Assembly: GCA_041584475.1 (NCBI GenBank)
Contig: JBFHDX010000003.1
Span: forward strand, 19,270 to 83,269
Source: JBFHDX01 sp041584475
GTDB lineage: Bacteria > Pseudomonadota > Alphaproteobacteria > UBA8366 > JADFVY01
DNA length: 64,000 bases
Direction: 5' to 3'
Part shown: positions 46,200 to 54,543 of the stretch, piece after piece
Layout of the letters: each line of letters opens with the position of its first letter
Position numbering within the stretch: the stretch's first letter is position 1
Made by a program: the position numbers and the translations under genes
The notes under the pieces: generated by a model
Seen by the model: only the letters and a program-made list of their open reading frames with translations
Database searches by the model: none
What the model was told of the DNA's origin: nothing

Positions 46200-47308
46200 C
46201 GGCGCCGCTTGCGGACGTCCTGCGCCGGCGAATCCGGCACGCCGGCCCGATCAGCATCGCGGAATTCATGACCGAATCGTTGGCCCACCCCGAGCACGGC
46301 TATTACATGACGCGCGACCCACTCGGCGTCGCCGGTGATTTCGTCACGGCCCCGGAAATCAGCCAGATGTTCGGCGAGCTGATCGGTCTCTGGTGTGCCG
46401 AGATCTGGCGCACTGCGCTCGGGCGCGACCGGGTCCGCCTGATCGAGCTCGGGCCCGGCCGCGGCACGCTGATGGCCGATGCGCTGCGCGCAGCGCGACT
46501 GGCCCCCGGATTTCTCGACGCCGCAACGGTCCATCTGGTCGAGGTCAGTCCGGCGCTCGCCGCGGCACAGCGGCAAACATTGCCCGATCACGAGCTGCAT
46601 TGGCACGCGAACTTCGCCGATGTACCGGCTGGTCCCGTCATCCTGATCGCAAACGAGTTCTTCGACGCGCTGCCCGTGCACCAGCTGCAATGGACCGGTG
46701 AGGCGTGGTGCGAACGCATGGTCGGTCTGGCCGAGGACGGCCTCTCGTTTCGGCTCTGTCTCGCCCCGGGGGCCTCGTCGCTCGAGCCGTTGCTGCCGCC
46801 GCCGTTGCGGGCGCATGCGCGCGCGGGCGATGTCGCCGAGATCTCCCCGGCGCGCATCGGCTGCATCGCGGACATCGCGCGGCGCATCGTCTCCGAAGGC
46901 GGCGTCGCCTTGATCATCGACTACGGCCATCTGCGCAGCGCCGCGGGCGAGACGCTGCAGGCGGTCCGCGGACACCGGCGCCACGAACCGCTGCAGGATC
47001 CCGGCACCGCAGACCTCACCGCCCATGTCGATTTCGCGGCGCTGGCGGCGGCGGCCGGAAGGGCCGGGGCCAGTGTGCACGGGCCGATCGAGCAGGGCGC
47101 GTTCCTGCAGCGACTCGGTGTCGGCGTGCGGGCTGAAGGGCTGTGTCGTGCGGCGCCGTCCCGGGCACGGGAAATACGTGCCGCTTGCCATCGCTTGATT
47201 GCGCCGGACGAAATGGGCACGCTGTTCAAGGTTATGGCCGTGGCTGTACCGGATGCTCCGGTCCCGCCGGGATTTGGCACCGTTCGCGAGGACACGACGA
47301 TCGCATGA
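46196..47308 (+). CDS. SAM-dependent methyltransferase, MidA/NDUFAF7 family (DUF185)
   Basis: This 370-residue class I methyltransferase is of the family whose mitochondrial member NDUFAF7 (MidA) methylates an arginine of respiratory complex I subunit NDUFS2. It shows ISIAEFMTESLAHPEHGYYM, then DFVTAPEISQMFGELIGLW, the SAM-binding IELGPGRGTLMADALRAA, and IANEFFDALPVHQL. The start is GTG at 46196, overlapping the lgt stop by 4 bp; the product begins TAPLADVLRRRI after the initiator. The conserved neighbours lgt and pgeF support the call. Complex I methylation in this organism is inferred. Confidence 0.9.
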   Translation: MTAPLADVLRRRIRHAGPISIAEFMTESLAHPEHGYYMTRDPLGVAGDFVTAPEISQMFGELIGLWCAEIWRTALGRDRVRLIELGPGRGTLMADALRAARLAPGFLDAATVHLVEVSPALAAAQRQTLPDHELHWHANFADVPAGPVILIANEFFDALPVHQLQWTGEAWCERMVGLAEDGLSFRLCLAPGASSLEPLLPPPLRAHARAGDVAEISPARIGCIADIARRIVSEGGVALIIDYGHLRSAAGETLQAVRGHRRHEPLQDPGTADLTAHVDFAALAAAAGRAGASVHGPIEQGAFLQRLGVGVRAEGLCRAAPSRAREIRAACHRLIAPDEMGTLFKVMAVAVPDAPVPPGFGTVREDTTIA

Positions 47309-48102
47309 CCGAACCTCATCCGCCGCGCATCACGGATCCGGTCCTGGCTGCCTGCGACGGCGTCAGCCACGCCTTCTTCACGCGGGCGGGCGGCGTCAGC
47401 AACGGCGTCTACGCCTCGCTCAACGTCGGGTACGGATCAGGGGATGCACGCGACAACGTCGGCGAGAACCGCCGTCGTGCGATGGCTTGCCTCGACTGCC
47501 CGCCGACGGCCTTGACCACGCTCTATCAGACACACAGCGCCGATGCCGTTGTCGTCGACCGCATCTGGGAGCCGTCCGACGCGCCGCGCGCCGATGGCAT
47601 GGTCACCGACCGGCCGGGGATCGTTCTCGGAATCCTGACGGCGGACTGCGCGCCCGTGCTGCTGGCGGGCACGACGCCGGACGGCGGCCCGGTGATCGGC
47701 GCCGCCCACGCGGGCTGGCGCGGTGCCCTGGCGGGCGTGCTCGACGCGACGGTTGCGGTGATGGAGCGCCTCGGCGCGAGCCCGGAGTGCATCCGGGCCG
47801 CGGTCGGCCCCTGCATCGGCGCCCGTTCCTACGAGGTAGGGCCGGAATTCGCGCCGCCGTTTCTCGACCAGGATCCCGAGAATGCGCGCTTCTTCTCGGC
47901 GGGCAAGCGTGCGGGCCACCCGTATTTCGATCTCGCCGGCTACGTCGCGCATCGGCTTGCCCGTTGCGGCATTCGCGAGGTCGGGCGCATCGAGGCGGAT
48001 ACCTGCGCCGACGAAGCGCGTTTCTTCAGTTACCGGCGGACGACACTCGCCAACGAGGCCGATTACGGGCGCGAGCTGTCGGCCGTGGTGATCGACGCAT
48101 GA
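47305..48102 (+). CDS. pgeF: Peptidoglycan editing factor PgeF (laccase-domain, YfiH)
   Basis: PgeF-type proteins remove misincorporated L-serine from peptidoglycan precursors; the family was earlier called polyphenol oxidase. The 265-residue protein has the metal/thiol site residues His77 (YQTHSAD), Cys115 (TADCAPVLL) and His135 (AAHAGWRGALAG), and the GPCIGARSYEVG motif. The start overlaps the methyltransferase stop (ATGA). It is followed 15 bp later by an M24-type gene. Confidence 0.93.
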   Translation: MTEPHPPRITDPVLAACDGVSHAFFTRAGGVSNGVYASLNVGYGSGDARDNVGENRRRAMACLDCPPTALTTLYQTHSADAVVVDRIWEPSDAPRADGMVTDRPGIVLGILTADCAPVLLAGTTPDGGPVIGAAHAGWRGALAGVLDATVAVMERLGASPECIRAAVGPCIGARSYEVGPEFAPPFLDQDPENARFFSAGKRAGHPYFDLAGYVAHRLARCGIREVGRIEADTCADEARFFSYRRTTLANEADYGRELSAVVIDA

Positions 48103-48117
48103 CGGGGGAAGAGCGAC

Positions 48118-49299
48118 ATGTCAGGTGCGACCCATCTGCATTTCAGCGAGGCCGAACTGGCCGGCCGCCGCGACCGTGCGGCCGCCGCCATGCAGCGTCG
48201 GGGGCTGGACGGGCTGCTGATGTTTCGGCAGGAGAGCATGTACTGGCTCACCGGATACGATACCTTCGGGTACGTGTTCTTCCAGTGTCTCTACCTGGGA
48301 GCCGACGGCAGGATGTTGCTGCTGACGCGCGCGCCCGACCTGCGTCAGGCCCTGTTCACGTCGGTGATCCCGCGCGATCACATTCACATCTGGGCGGATC
48401 GCGAGGGGGCCGATCCGATCGCCGAGCTCAAGGCCCTGCTCGGCGAGGAGGGGTGCGAGGGAGGACGCCTCGGCGTCGAGTGGGACTCGTACGGCCTCAA
48501 CGCCCGTAACGGTTTCCGTCTGAAGGAGGCGCTCGACGGTTTCGCGACGCTGGAGGACGCGTCCTACCTGATCAGCCGACTGCGGCTGGTGAAAAGTGCC
48601 GCCGAGCTCGACCATACGCGGCGCGCCGCCGAACTCGCCGACGCCGCGTTGGCCGAAGCGGAGGCGTTGGCGCTACCCGGTGCGTTCGAGGGCGACATCC
48701 TCGCGGCCATGCAGGGCGTGATCTTTCGCGGCGGCGGCGACGACCCGGCGAACGAGCAGATCATCGGTTCGGGCCCCGGCGCGCTGATGTGCCGGTATTT
48801 CACCGGACGCCGCACGCTCGATGCCCGCGACCAGCTGACGCTCGAATTCGCGGGGGTGTACCGCCATTACCACGCAGCCCTCATGCGCACGATCATCGTC
48901 GGCAAGCCGCACGCGAAGCACCTGAGCATGCATGCGGCGGCGCGGGACGCCCTGCTGGCATGCGAGGACGCGCTGCGACCGGGGCGGGCCGTCGGTGACG
49001 TGTTTGATGCCCACGCCCGCGTCCTCGACGCGGCGGGACTGTCCCGGCACCGGCTCAACGCCTGCGGCTACAGCCTCGGAGCGACCTTCGCCCCGCTGTG
49101 GATGGACTGGCCCATGCTCTATCACGGCAATCCCGTCGAGGCGGCGCCGGGGATGGTGTTCTTCATCCACATCATCATCTTCGATTCCGACTCCGGCACC
49201 GCCATGACGCTGGCGCGAACGTCGCTCGTGACGGAATCGGGCTGCGAACCGCTGTCGCAGGCCTCGCTCGACCTGATCGTCAACCAGGGGGGCCGCTGA
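48118..49299 (+). CDS. Creatinase/aminopeptidase P-like M24 protein lacking the metal ligands
   Basis: This 393-residue protein has an N-terminal creatinase domain (1 to about 150) and a C-terminal pita-bread domain (about 165-390). The five metal ligands of true M24 aminopeptidases do not line up. The Asp pair position reads LEFAGVYRHYHAALMRT, the GHGIG position reads CGYSLGATFAPLW, and the two Glu positions read FFIHII and TLARTSLVTE. It therefore resembles metal-free members such as creatinase or the ectoine-hydrolase type rather than Xaa-Pro peptidase. The substrate is unknown. It follows pgeF by 15 bp, and its stop overlaps a 23-codon membrane peptide gene. Confidence 0.85.
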   Translation: MSGATHLHFSEAELAGRRDRAAAAMQRRGLDGLLMFRQESMYWLTGYDTFGYVFFQCLYLGADGRMLLLTRAPDLRQALFTSVIPRDHIHIWADREGADPIAELKALLGEEGCEGGRLGVEWDSYGLNARNGFRLKEALDGFATLEDASYLISRLRLVKSAAELDHTRRAAELADAALAEAEALALPGAFEGDILAAMQGVIFRGGGDDPANEQIIGSGPGALMCRYFTGRRTLDARDQLTLEFAGVYRHYHAALMRTIIVGKPHAKHLSMHAAARDALLACEDALRPGRAVGDVFDAHARVLDAAGLSRHRLNACGYSLGATFAPLWMDWPMLYHGNPVEAAPGMVFFIHIIIFDSDSGTAMTLARTSLVTESGCEPLSQASLDLIVNQGGR

Positions 49300-49370
49300 T
49301 GCCCCATTTGATCAACCTCATCCTCTTCACGATGCTCGCGATCGTCGTCAGCTGCACGCTCGTTCTCTAG
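49299..49370 (+). CDS. 23-residue single-helix membrane microprotein
   Basis: An ATG at 49299 shares bases with the upstream TGA (TGATG) and follows a strong ribosome site (AGGGGGG). The 23-codon frame ends at TAG 49370. Apart from MPH and one Asn, the peptide is entirely hydrophobic (ILFTMLAIVVS, then CTLVL), long enough for one membrane helix. Coupled expression with the M24-like protein suggests a partner or anchor. A chance frame is possible because it is very short. Confidence 0.55.
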   Translation: MPHLINLILFTMLAIVVSCTLVL

Positions 49371-49396
49371 GGCGTGCCGACCCGGCCGCTTCGGCG

Positions 49397-49425
49397 TTTA
49401 CACCGGCCCGACCGCTTGATATAGA
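49397..49425 (+). promoter_or_regulatory. Probable sigma-70 promoter of prs
   Basis: TTTACA (49397-49402) and TATAGA (49420-49425) are spaced 17 bp apart. The leader to the prs ATG at 49524 would be about 90 nt. Confidence 0.65.
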
Positions 49426-49523
49426 GTGCGCGCCCTGAGCGTCGCCGGCGGCGGCAGGGGTGAGTGATTTCGGGCGCGGGGAGCGGCGACGGGCCGCACA
49501 TTATCGGGTATCAGAACCAGACC

Positions 49524-50459
49524 ATGAAGATCCTCAGTGGCAACAGCAACCGGCCGCTGGCTGAAGCCATTTCCGCAAAGCTGGGCGTCCCGCTGACCGA
49601 GGCGGCGATCCGGCGCTTCTCGGATCAGGAAGTTTTCGTCGAGATCCTCGAGAACGTGCGCGGCGAGGACGTCTTCGTCGTGCAGTCGACGTGCTACCCG
49701 GCGAACGACAACCTGATGGAACTCCTCGTCATCATCGACGCGTTGCGGCGCGGCTCGGCGCGACGCATAACCGCGGTGATCCCGTATTTCGGCTATGCCC
49801 GGCAGGACCGCAAGACCGGTCCGCGCACGCCGATATCCGCAAAGCTGGTCGCCAATCTGATCACGACGGCCGGCGCCGACCGTGTGCTCACGCTCGAGCT
49901 TCATGCCGGCCAGATCCAGGGCTTCTTCGACATACCGACCGACAACCTGTTTTCGTCACCGGTATTCGCCAACCACATCGAGGCCCACAAGAAGAAGGGC
50001 AATCATCTGATCATCGTCTCGCCCGACGTCGGTGGCGTGGTGCGCGCCCGCGGAATCGCCAAGCGCCTCGAGGCGGACCTCGCGATCATCGACAAGCGGC
50101 GCGAGCGGGCCGGCGTCTCGGAGGTGATGCACATCATCGGCGAGGTCGAGGGGCGCAGCTGCATTCTCGTCGACGATATCGTCGACTCGGCCGGCACGCT
50201 GTGCAACGCGGCCGAGGCCTTGATGAAGGAGGGCGCCAAGTCGGTCTCGGCCTACGTCACGCACGGTGTCCTGTCCGGCGGCGCGGTGGCACGCGTCACC
50301 TCGTCGCCGCTGGAGGGCCTCGTGATCACGGACAGCATCCCGGCCACCGAGGCGGTGCGCGTCTCGCACAACATCATGCAGGTTTCGATCGCGCCGCTGC
50401 TGGCCGACGCCATCGAACGGATCGCAGGAGAGAAATCGGTTTCGAGCCTGTTCGACTGA
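49524..50459 (+). CDS. prs: Ribose-phosphate pyrophosphokinase
   Basis: Prs makes phosphoribosyl pyrophosphate from ribose 5-phosphate and ATP for nucleotide, histidine and tryptophan synthesis. The 311-residue protein has the N-terminal MKILSGNSNRPLAEAI, the ATP-site IPYFGYARQDRK, the LELHAGQIQGFFDIPTDNL segment and the ribose-5-phosphate loop ILVDDIVDSAGT. The ATG at 49524 matches the family start; an in-frame extension from 49464 does not. It is followed 78 bp later by rplY. Confidence 0.97.
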   Translation: MKILSGNSNRPLAEAISAKLGVPLTEAAIRRFSDQEVFVEILENVRGEDVFVVQSTCYPANDNLMELLVIIDALRRGSARRITAVIPYFGYARQDRKTGPRTPISAKLVANLITTAGADRVLTLELHAGQIQGFFDIPTDNLFSSPVFANHIEAHKKKGNHLIIVSPDVGGVVRARGIAKRLEADLAIIDKRRERAGVSEVMHIIGEVEGRSCILVDDIVDSAGTLCNAAEALMKEGAKSVSAYVTHGVLSGGAVARVTSSPLEGLVITDSIPATEAVRVSHNIMQVSIAPLLADAIERIAGEKSVSSLFD

Positions 50460-50537
50460 CCCTCGAACCAGGCCGCAAGGGCGGCGACGGCACCCCTGGA
50501 GGCCGCGCCGCATGACCCAGAAGCAAGGAGTAGGACA

Positions 50538-51218
50538 ATGAGCACAGGACGCACGATAAGCGCGGCAACGCGCGACCGGGTCGGAAAGGGGGCCGCCCGG
50601 GCCATACGTCGCGGCGGCAGGGTCCCGGCCGTGATCTATGGCGACAAGCAGGACCCCGCCTTGATCACGCTGGAACCGCGCGAGTTGCGCAAGCAGCTCG
50701 ATACCGGACATTTCTTCTCGACCGTCTATTCGATCGAGGTCGCCGACGGCAAGACCGAGCGCGTGCTGCCGCGCGACTGCCAGTTCCATCCCGTGAACGG
50801 CGACGCCCTGCATGTCGATTTCCTGCGCGTCAGCAAGGCGACCCGCACCAACGTCATGGTGCCCTGCGTCTTCCTCAACGAGGAGGAGAGCCCCGGCATC
50901 AAGCGCGGTGGCCTGCTCAACGTCGTGCGCCACGAGGTCGAGGTGATTTGCGGCGTCGACGACATTCCGGAACAGTTCGACATCGATCTGACCGGGCTCG
51001 ACATCGGCGACAGCGTTCACATCAGCGATGTCGCGATTCCCGAGGGCGTCATGCCGACCATCTCCGACCGCGACTTCACCATCGCCACCATCGCCGCCCC
51101 GACACTCGTGACCGAGGAGGAAGAGGCCGAGGAGGCCGAGGAGGAAGAAGGCGAGGAGATCGAGGGCGAGAAGGAAGGTGCCGCCGAGGAGGAGGCCGAG
51201 GAGTCCGAGGAGGACTAG
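50538..51218 (+). CDS. rplY: 50S ribosomal protein L25, general stress (Ctc) form
   Basis: L25 binds 5S rRNA in the large subunit. The 226-residue protein is the long Ctc/TL5 form: an N-terminal L25 beta barrel (about 1-95, TRDRVGKGAARAIRRGGRVP) and a second beta domain (about 100-185). A C-terminal tail of about 35 residues, almost entirely Glu/Ala/Asp, follows. The start follows AAGGAGTAGGACA. The prs-rplY-pth-ychF order is widely conserved and groups nucleotide supply with translation. Confidence 0.96.
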   Translation: MSTGRTISAATRDRVGKGAARAIRRGGRVPAVIYGDKQDPALITLEPRELRKQLDTGHFFSTVYSIEVADGKTERVLPRDCQFHPVNGDALHVDFLRVSKATRTNVMVPCVFLNEEESPGIKRGGLLNVVRHEVEVICGVDDIPEQFDIDLTGLDIGDSVHISDVAIPEGVMPTISDRDFTIATIAAPTLVTEEEEAEEAEEEEGEEIEGEKEGAAEEEAEESEED

Positions 51219-51230
51219 TCGGACAGATCG

Positions 51231-51875
51231 ATGCTGCTTTTCGTCGGCCTCGGCAACCCCGGCCCGAAGTACCAGCAGAACCGGCACAATATCGGCTTCA
51301 TGGCGGTGGACGAGGTCGTCCGCCGCCATTCCCTTGGGGCGTGGCGTGGGCGCTTCCACGGCCTGGCCGCGGAGGGACAGCTCGCGGGTCACAAGGTCCT
51401 GGTGCTGAAGCCGGCGACCTACATGAACGAGTCCGGCCGTGCGGTCGGCGAAGCGTTGCGTTTCTTCAAGCTTCAGCCGCCGGAGGTGATCGTCTTCCAC
51501 GACGAGCTCGACCTGGTACTCGGCAAGGTCCGGGTCAAACGTGGCGGTGGCCACGCCGGCCACAACGGGCTGCGCAGCATCGATGCCCACATCGGCGACG
51601 ATTTCCGACGCGTGCGCATCGGCATCGGCCATCCCGGCGACAAGGACCGGGTGCACGGTCATGTCCTGAGCGACTTTGCGAAGGCGGAGCAGGCGCTGGT
51701 CGGGCGCGTCGTCGAGGCGATCGGCGCGTGCGCCCCGCTGCTGGCGTCCGGCGACGATTCGAGCTTCATGAGCCGGGTCGCGCTGCTCGTCTTCCCGCCA
51801 CCGTCGAAGCCGCAGAAGCCGGAAGCGGGCGGGGACGGTGCCGCGACGGACGGCGAGGCGCCCGATCAGGGCTGA
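51231..51875 (+). CDS. pth: Peptidyl-tRNA hydrolase
   Basis: Pth releases tRNA from peptidyl-tRNAs that drop off the ribosome. The 214-residue protein has the N-terminal signature VGLGNPGPKYQQNRHNIGF with the catalytic His in RHN, the KPATYMNESG motif, and VFHDELDL with the catalytic Asp. GGGHAGHNGLRSI is the tRNA-contact loop. A Pro/Gly-rich tail of about 25 residues ends the protein. It lies 12 bp after rplY, and its last 10 bp overlap the 3' end of the convergent gene. Confidence 0.97.
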   Translation: MLLFVGLGNPGPKYQQNRHNIGFMAVDEVVRRHSLGAWRGRFHGLAAEGQLAGHKVLVLKPATYMNESGRAVGEALRFFKLQPPEVIVFHDELDLVLGKVRVKRGGGHAGHNGLRSIDAHIGDDFRRVRIGIGHPGDKDRVHGHVLSDFAKAEQALVGRVVEAIGACAPLLASGDDSSFMSRVALLVFPPPSKPQKPEAGGDGAATDGEAPDQG

Positions 51876-52600
51876 CCGGCCTGGACCTCGGCGGCCCGGG
51901 GGTCGCGTTCCGAGATGAGTCGGCCGAGTCGCTCGGAGACCGCCCGGTAGGCGGAGCCTGGCGGTTCGAGCACGAGCGGCAGCTGCGCGAGCTTGTCGGC
52001 AGCGACATCGAATTCCCCGAGCCGGCGGTGAAGATTGACGATCAGGAACTTCACGGCCCACCAGCGCTCGCTCTTCGATTGCTCGGCGCCCGTCCGGTCG
52101 TAGGCGTCGAAGACCGACAGCGCACGCCGTGCGTAATGCTTGTAGCGCGCGGTTTCGTCGTCGACTTCCCACGTCGCCTGCAGCAGCAGGAAGGCGACGA
52201 CGGCCGGCTCTTCGTCGAGTTCCTCGGCCTCGTAGGCGGCCACGAAATAGTCCGTGTTGCGGGCGCGGATCTGCTGGAATTCGGGCGTCGCCACGAGGGC
52301 GCGGAAGAAGGCTATGTCGGCCTCACTGAAATTCTCCCGGTAGACGACGAATCCGCTGTCCGGACAGACCGGTGGCGGCAGCGGTGCGACGAGCGCTCCG
52401 ATCGGTTTCAGGTCGAGCTGCATGCCGAAGCGCGAATAGGAGTTGACGGTCTGCCGGGTGAATGTCTGCCCCGTCAGCGGGCAGGTCTCGGTGACCTCGC
52501 GCCACGTCAGCGCGGCCGCGGACGCGGCGAGCGCGACCAGCGCGGCGATCAACGGCAGCAGCAGCGGCCGCCGGGCGGCGTGAGCGAGGCGGCGTGTCAT
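51866..52600 (-). CDS. DUF2225-like membrane-anchored protein (tentative)
   Basis: This 244-residue protein has an N-terminal signal anchor (residues about 10-33, PLLLPLIAALVALAAS). The following segment, CPLTGQTFTRQTVNSYSRFG ... LPPPVCPDSGFVVYRENFS, resembles DUF2225 proteins, which carry paired Cys-x-x-Cys motifs there. Here each pair keeps only its first Cys (CPLT, CPDS). The remainder is helical and looks like tetratricopeptide-type repeats (RRALSVFDAYDRTG; RRLGEFDVAADKLAQLP). The start at 52600 was chosen because it creates the signal anchor. The role is unknown. It is convergent with pth and divergent from ychF. Confidence 0.65.
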   Translation of the reverse strand: MTRRLAHAARRPLLLPLIAALVALAASAAALTWREVTETCPLTGQTFTRQTVNSYSRFGMQLDLKPIGALVAPLPPPVCPDSGFVVYRENFSEADIAFFRALVATPEFQQIRARNTDYFVAAYEAEELDEEPAVVAFLLLQATWEVDDETARYKHYARRALSVFDAYDRTGAEQSKSERWWAVKFLIVNLHRRLGEFDVAADKLAQLPLVLEPPGSAYRAVSERLGRLISERDPRAAEVQAGQP

Positions 52601-52736
52601 GGGTCGAGCGCCGTCGGTTGCGGGACGGCGCATTCCTGCCAGCGAATTGTGGCGGGAATCGGTATCGCCTCGCCCGCGATTGACCGTCCCGGGGCGATCG
52701 TCTAAGCAGGGCGCGTTTCGACGACCGGGATTTCCC

Positions 52737-53834
52737 ATGGGCTTCAAATGCGGCATCGTCGGCCTGCCCAACGTCGGCAAGTCGACGCTCTTCAACGCGC
52801 TCACGCAGACCGCGGCGGCCGAAGCCGCGAACTATCCGTTCTGCACGATCGAGCCGAACGTCGGCCGGGTCGCCGTGCCCGACGACCGGCTGGAAAAGCT
52901 GGCAGCGCTGGCCCGATCGGCGCAGACGATCCCGACCTTTCTCGAATTCGTCGACATCGCCGGCCTCGTGCGCGGCGCGTCGCGGGGCGAGGGTCTCGGC
53001 AACCAGTTCCTGGCCAACATCCGCGAGGTCGACGCCATCGTCCACGTGTTGCGGTGCTTCGAGGGCGAGGTGACGCACGTCGAGGGATCGGTCGATGCGG
53101 TCCGCGACGCCGAGACCGTGGAGACCGAGCTGATGCTGGCCGATCTCGAGAGCCTCGAGAGGCGGATCACGCCGCTCGAGAAACGCGCCAAGACCGGCGA
53201 CCGCGAGGCAAGGATCCAGGTCGCGATCATGCAAAAGGCGCTGCAGCTGCTTCGCGCCGGACGGCCTGCCCGGGAGGCCGGCATCCCGGCGGAAGAAGTG
53301 CGGGCGTTCGCCCAGCTCCAGCTGCTGACGGCGAAACCGGTGCTCTATGTCTGCAACGTCGACGAGCAGAGCGCCGCCGCGGGCAACGCCGAGTCCCGCC
53401 GGATCGCCGAGCGGGCCGAACGGAGTGGTGCGGCGTGCGTCGACATCTCGGCGGCGATCGAAGCCGAGGTGGCGGCCCTGGAATCGGAGGCCGAGAAGGC
53501 GGAATTTCTCGCCTCGCTCGGGCTGCGCGAGACCGGCCTCGCGCGGGTGATCCGCGCCGGCTACGCGCTCCTCGACCTGATCACGTTCTTCACCACGGGC
53601 CCCAAGGAGGCCCGCGCCTGGACCGTTCGGCGCGGGGCGAAGGCGCCGGAGGCCGCCGGCGTCATCCACAGCGACTTCGAGAAGGGTTTCATCCGGGTCG
53701 AAACCATCGCCTTCGATGATTTCGTGAAGTACGGTGGCGAGCAAGGGGCCAAGGACGCCGGCCGCATGCGTCTTGAGGGAAAGGACTACATCGTCCGTGA
53801 CGGCGACGTACTGCGCTTCAGGTTCAACGTCTGA
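52737..53834 (+). CDS. ychF: Redox-regulated ATPase YchF (Obg-family)
   Basis: YchF is a ribosome-associated P-loop protein that hydrolyses ATP rather than GTP. The 365-residue protein has the P-loop GLPNVGKS at 9-16 and the switch DIAGLVRGASRGEGLGNQFL. The nucleotide-specificity motif is the non-canonical NVDE instead of NKxD. A helical insertion and the C-terminal TGS domain (ending DYIVRDGDVLRFRFNV) complete the protein. The ATG at 52737 matches the family start MGFKCGIVGLPN. Confidence 0.97.
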   Translation: MGFKCGIVGLPNVGKSTLFNALTQTAAAEAANYPFCTIEPNVGRVAVPDDRLEKLAALARSAQTIPTFLEFVDIAGLVRGASRGEGLGNQFLANIREVDAIVHVLRCFEGEVTHVEGSVDAVRDAETVETELMLADLESLERRITPLEKRAKTGDREARIQVAIMQKALQLLRAGRPAREAGIPAEEVRAFAQLQLLTAKPVLYVCNVDEQSAAAGNAESRRIAERAERSGAACVDISAAIEAEVAALESEAEKAEFLASLGLRETGLARVIRAGYALLDLITFFTTGPKEARAWTVRRGAKAPEAAGVIHSDFEKGFIRVETIAFDDFVKYGGEQGAKDAGRMRLEGKDYIVRDGDVLRFRFNV

Positions 53835-53872
53835 GCCTTCAGCGTCGTGGCTCGTACAGGGAGGAGACGAAG

Positions 53873-54541
53873 ATGGGACAGTTCATCGCGCTTGCAGCTT
53901 CGGACAGCCATGAATTCGCAGCCTATCGGGCGGAGCCCGAGGGACCATCGCGCGGCGCCGTCGTCGTCATCCAGGAGATTTTCGGCGTCAACAGCCACAT
54001 CCGCGCGGTGACCGACGGCTTCGCGGCCGAGGGTTACATCGCCGTTGCGCCGGCCCTGTTCGACCGTATCGAAGGCGGCATCGAGCTCGACTACGACCCC
54101 GACAGCGTCGCCCGCGGCCGCGAGCTCAAGGCGAAGATGGACTGGGACGGACCGTTGCGCGACATCCGCGCAGCGGTGGAGTCGCTGGCGGGAAGCAAGG
54201 TCGCGGTCGTCGGTTACTGCTGGGGCGGCTCGCTGGCCTGGCTGGCGGCGACGCGGTTCGAGGGGCTGGCCGCCGCGGTCTGCTATTACGGGGGACAGAT
54301 CAGGGAGTTTAGCGAGGAGACGCCGCGGTGCCCGGTGCTGATGCATTTCGGCAGCCAGGACCAGGGCATCCCGCTGGCCGACGTCGAGGCGATCCGCGCG
54401 TCGCATCCGGAGCTGCCGATCCACGTCTACGAGGGGGCGGGGCACGGCTTCAACTGCGACCAGCGCGCGAGCTACGATCGCGCCGCCGCAGCGACGGCAC
54501 GCCAGCGCACGATGGAGTTCCTCGCGGCGACGCTGGGCTGA
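53873..54541 (+). CDS. Dienelactone hydrolase family protein
   Basis: This 222-residue alpha/beta hydrolase is of the dienelactone hydrolase (carboxymethylenebutenolidase) family. It has nucleophile Cys116 in GYCWGG, the conserved Glu35 (VIQEIFGVN) that activates the cysteine, the Asp in GSQDQGIP and the His in GAGHGF. The substrate may be dienelactone, but many members act on other esters, and no aromatic-degradation genes lie here. The start follows GGGAGGAGACGAAG. It lies 38 bp after ychF. Confidence 0.9.
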   Translation: MGQFIALAASDSHEFAAYRAEPEGPSRGAVVVIQEIFGVNSHIRAVTDGFAAEGYIAVAPALFDRIEGGIELDYDPDSVARGRELKAKMDWDGPLRDIRAAVESLAGSKVAVVGYCWGGSLAWLAATRFEGLAAAVCYYGGQIREFSEETPRCPVLMHFGSQDQGIPLADVEAIRASHPELPIHVYEGAGHGFNCDQRASYDRAAAATARQRTMEFLAATLG

Positions 54542-54543
54542 GT

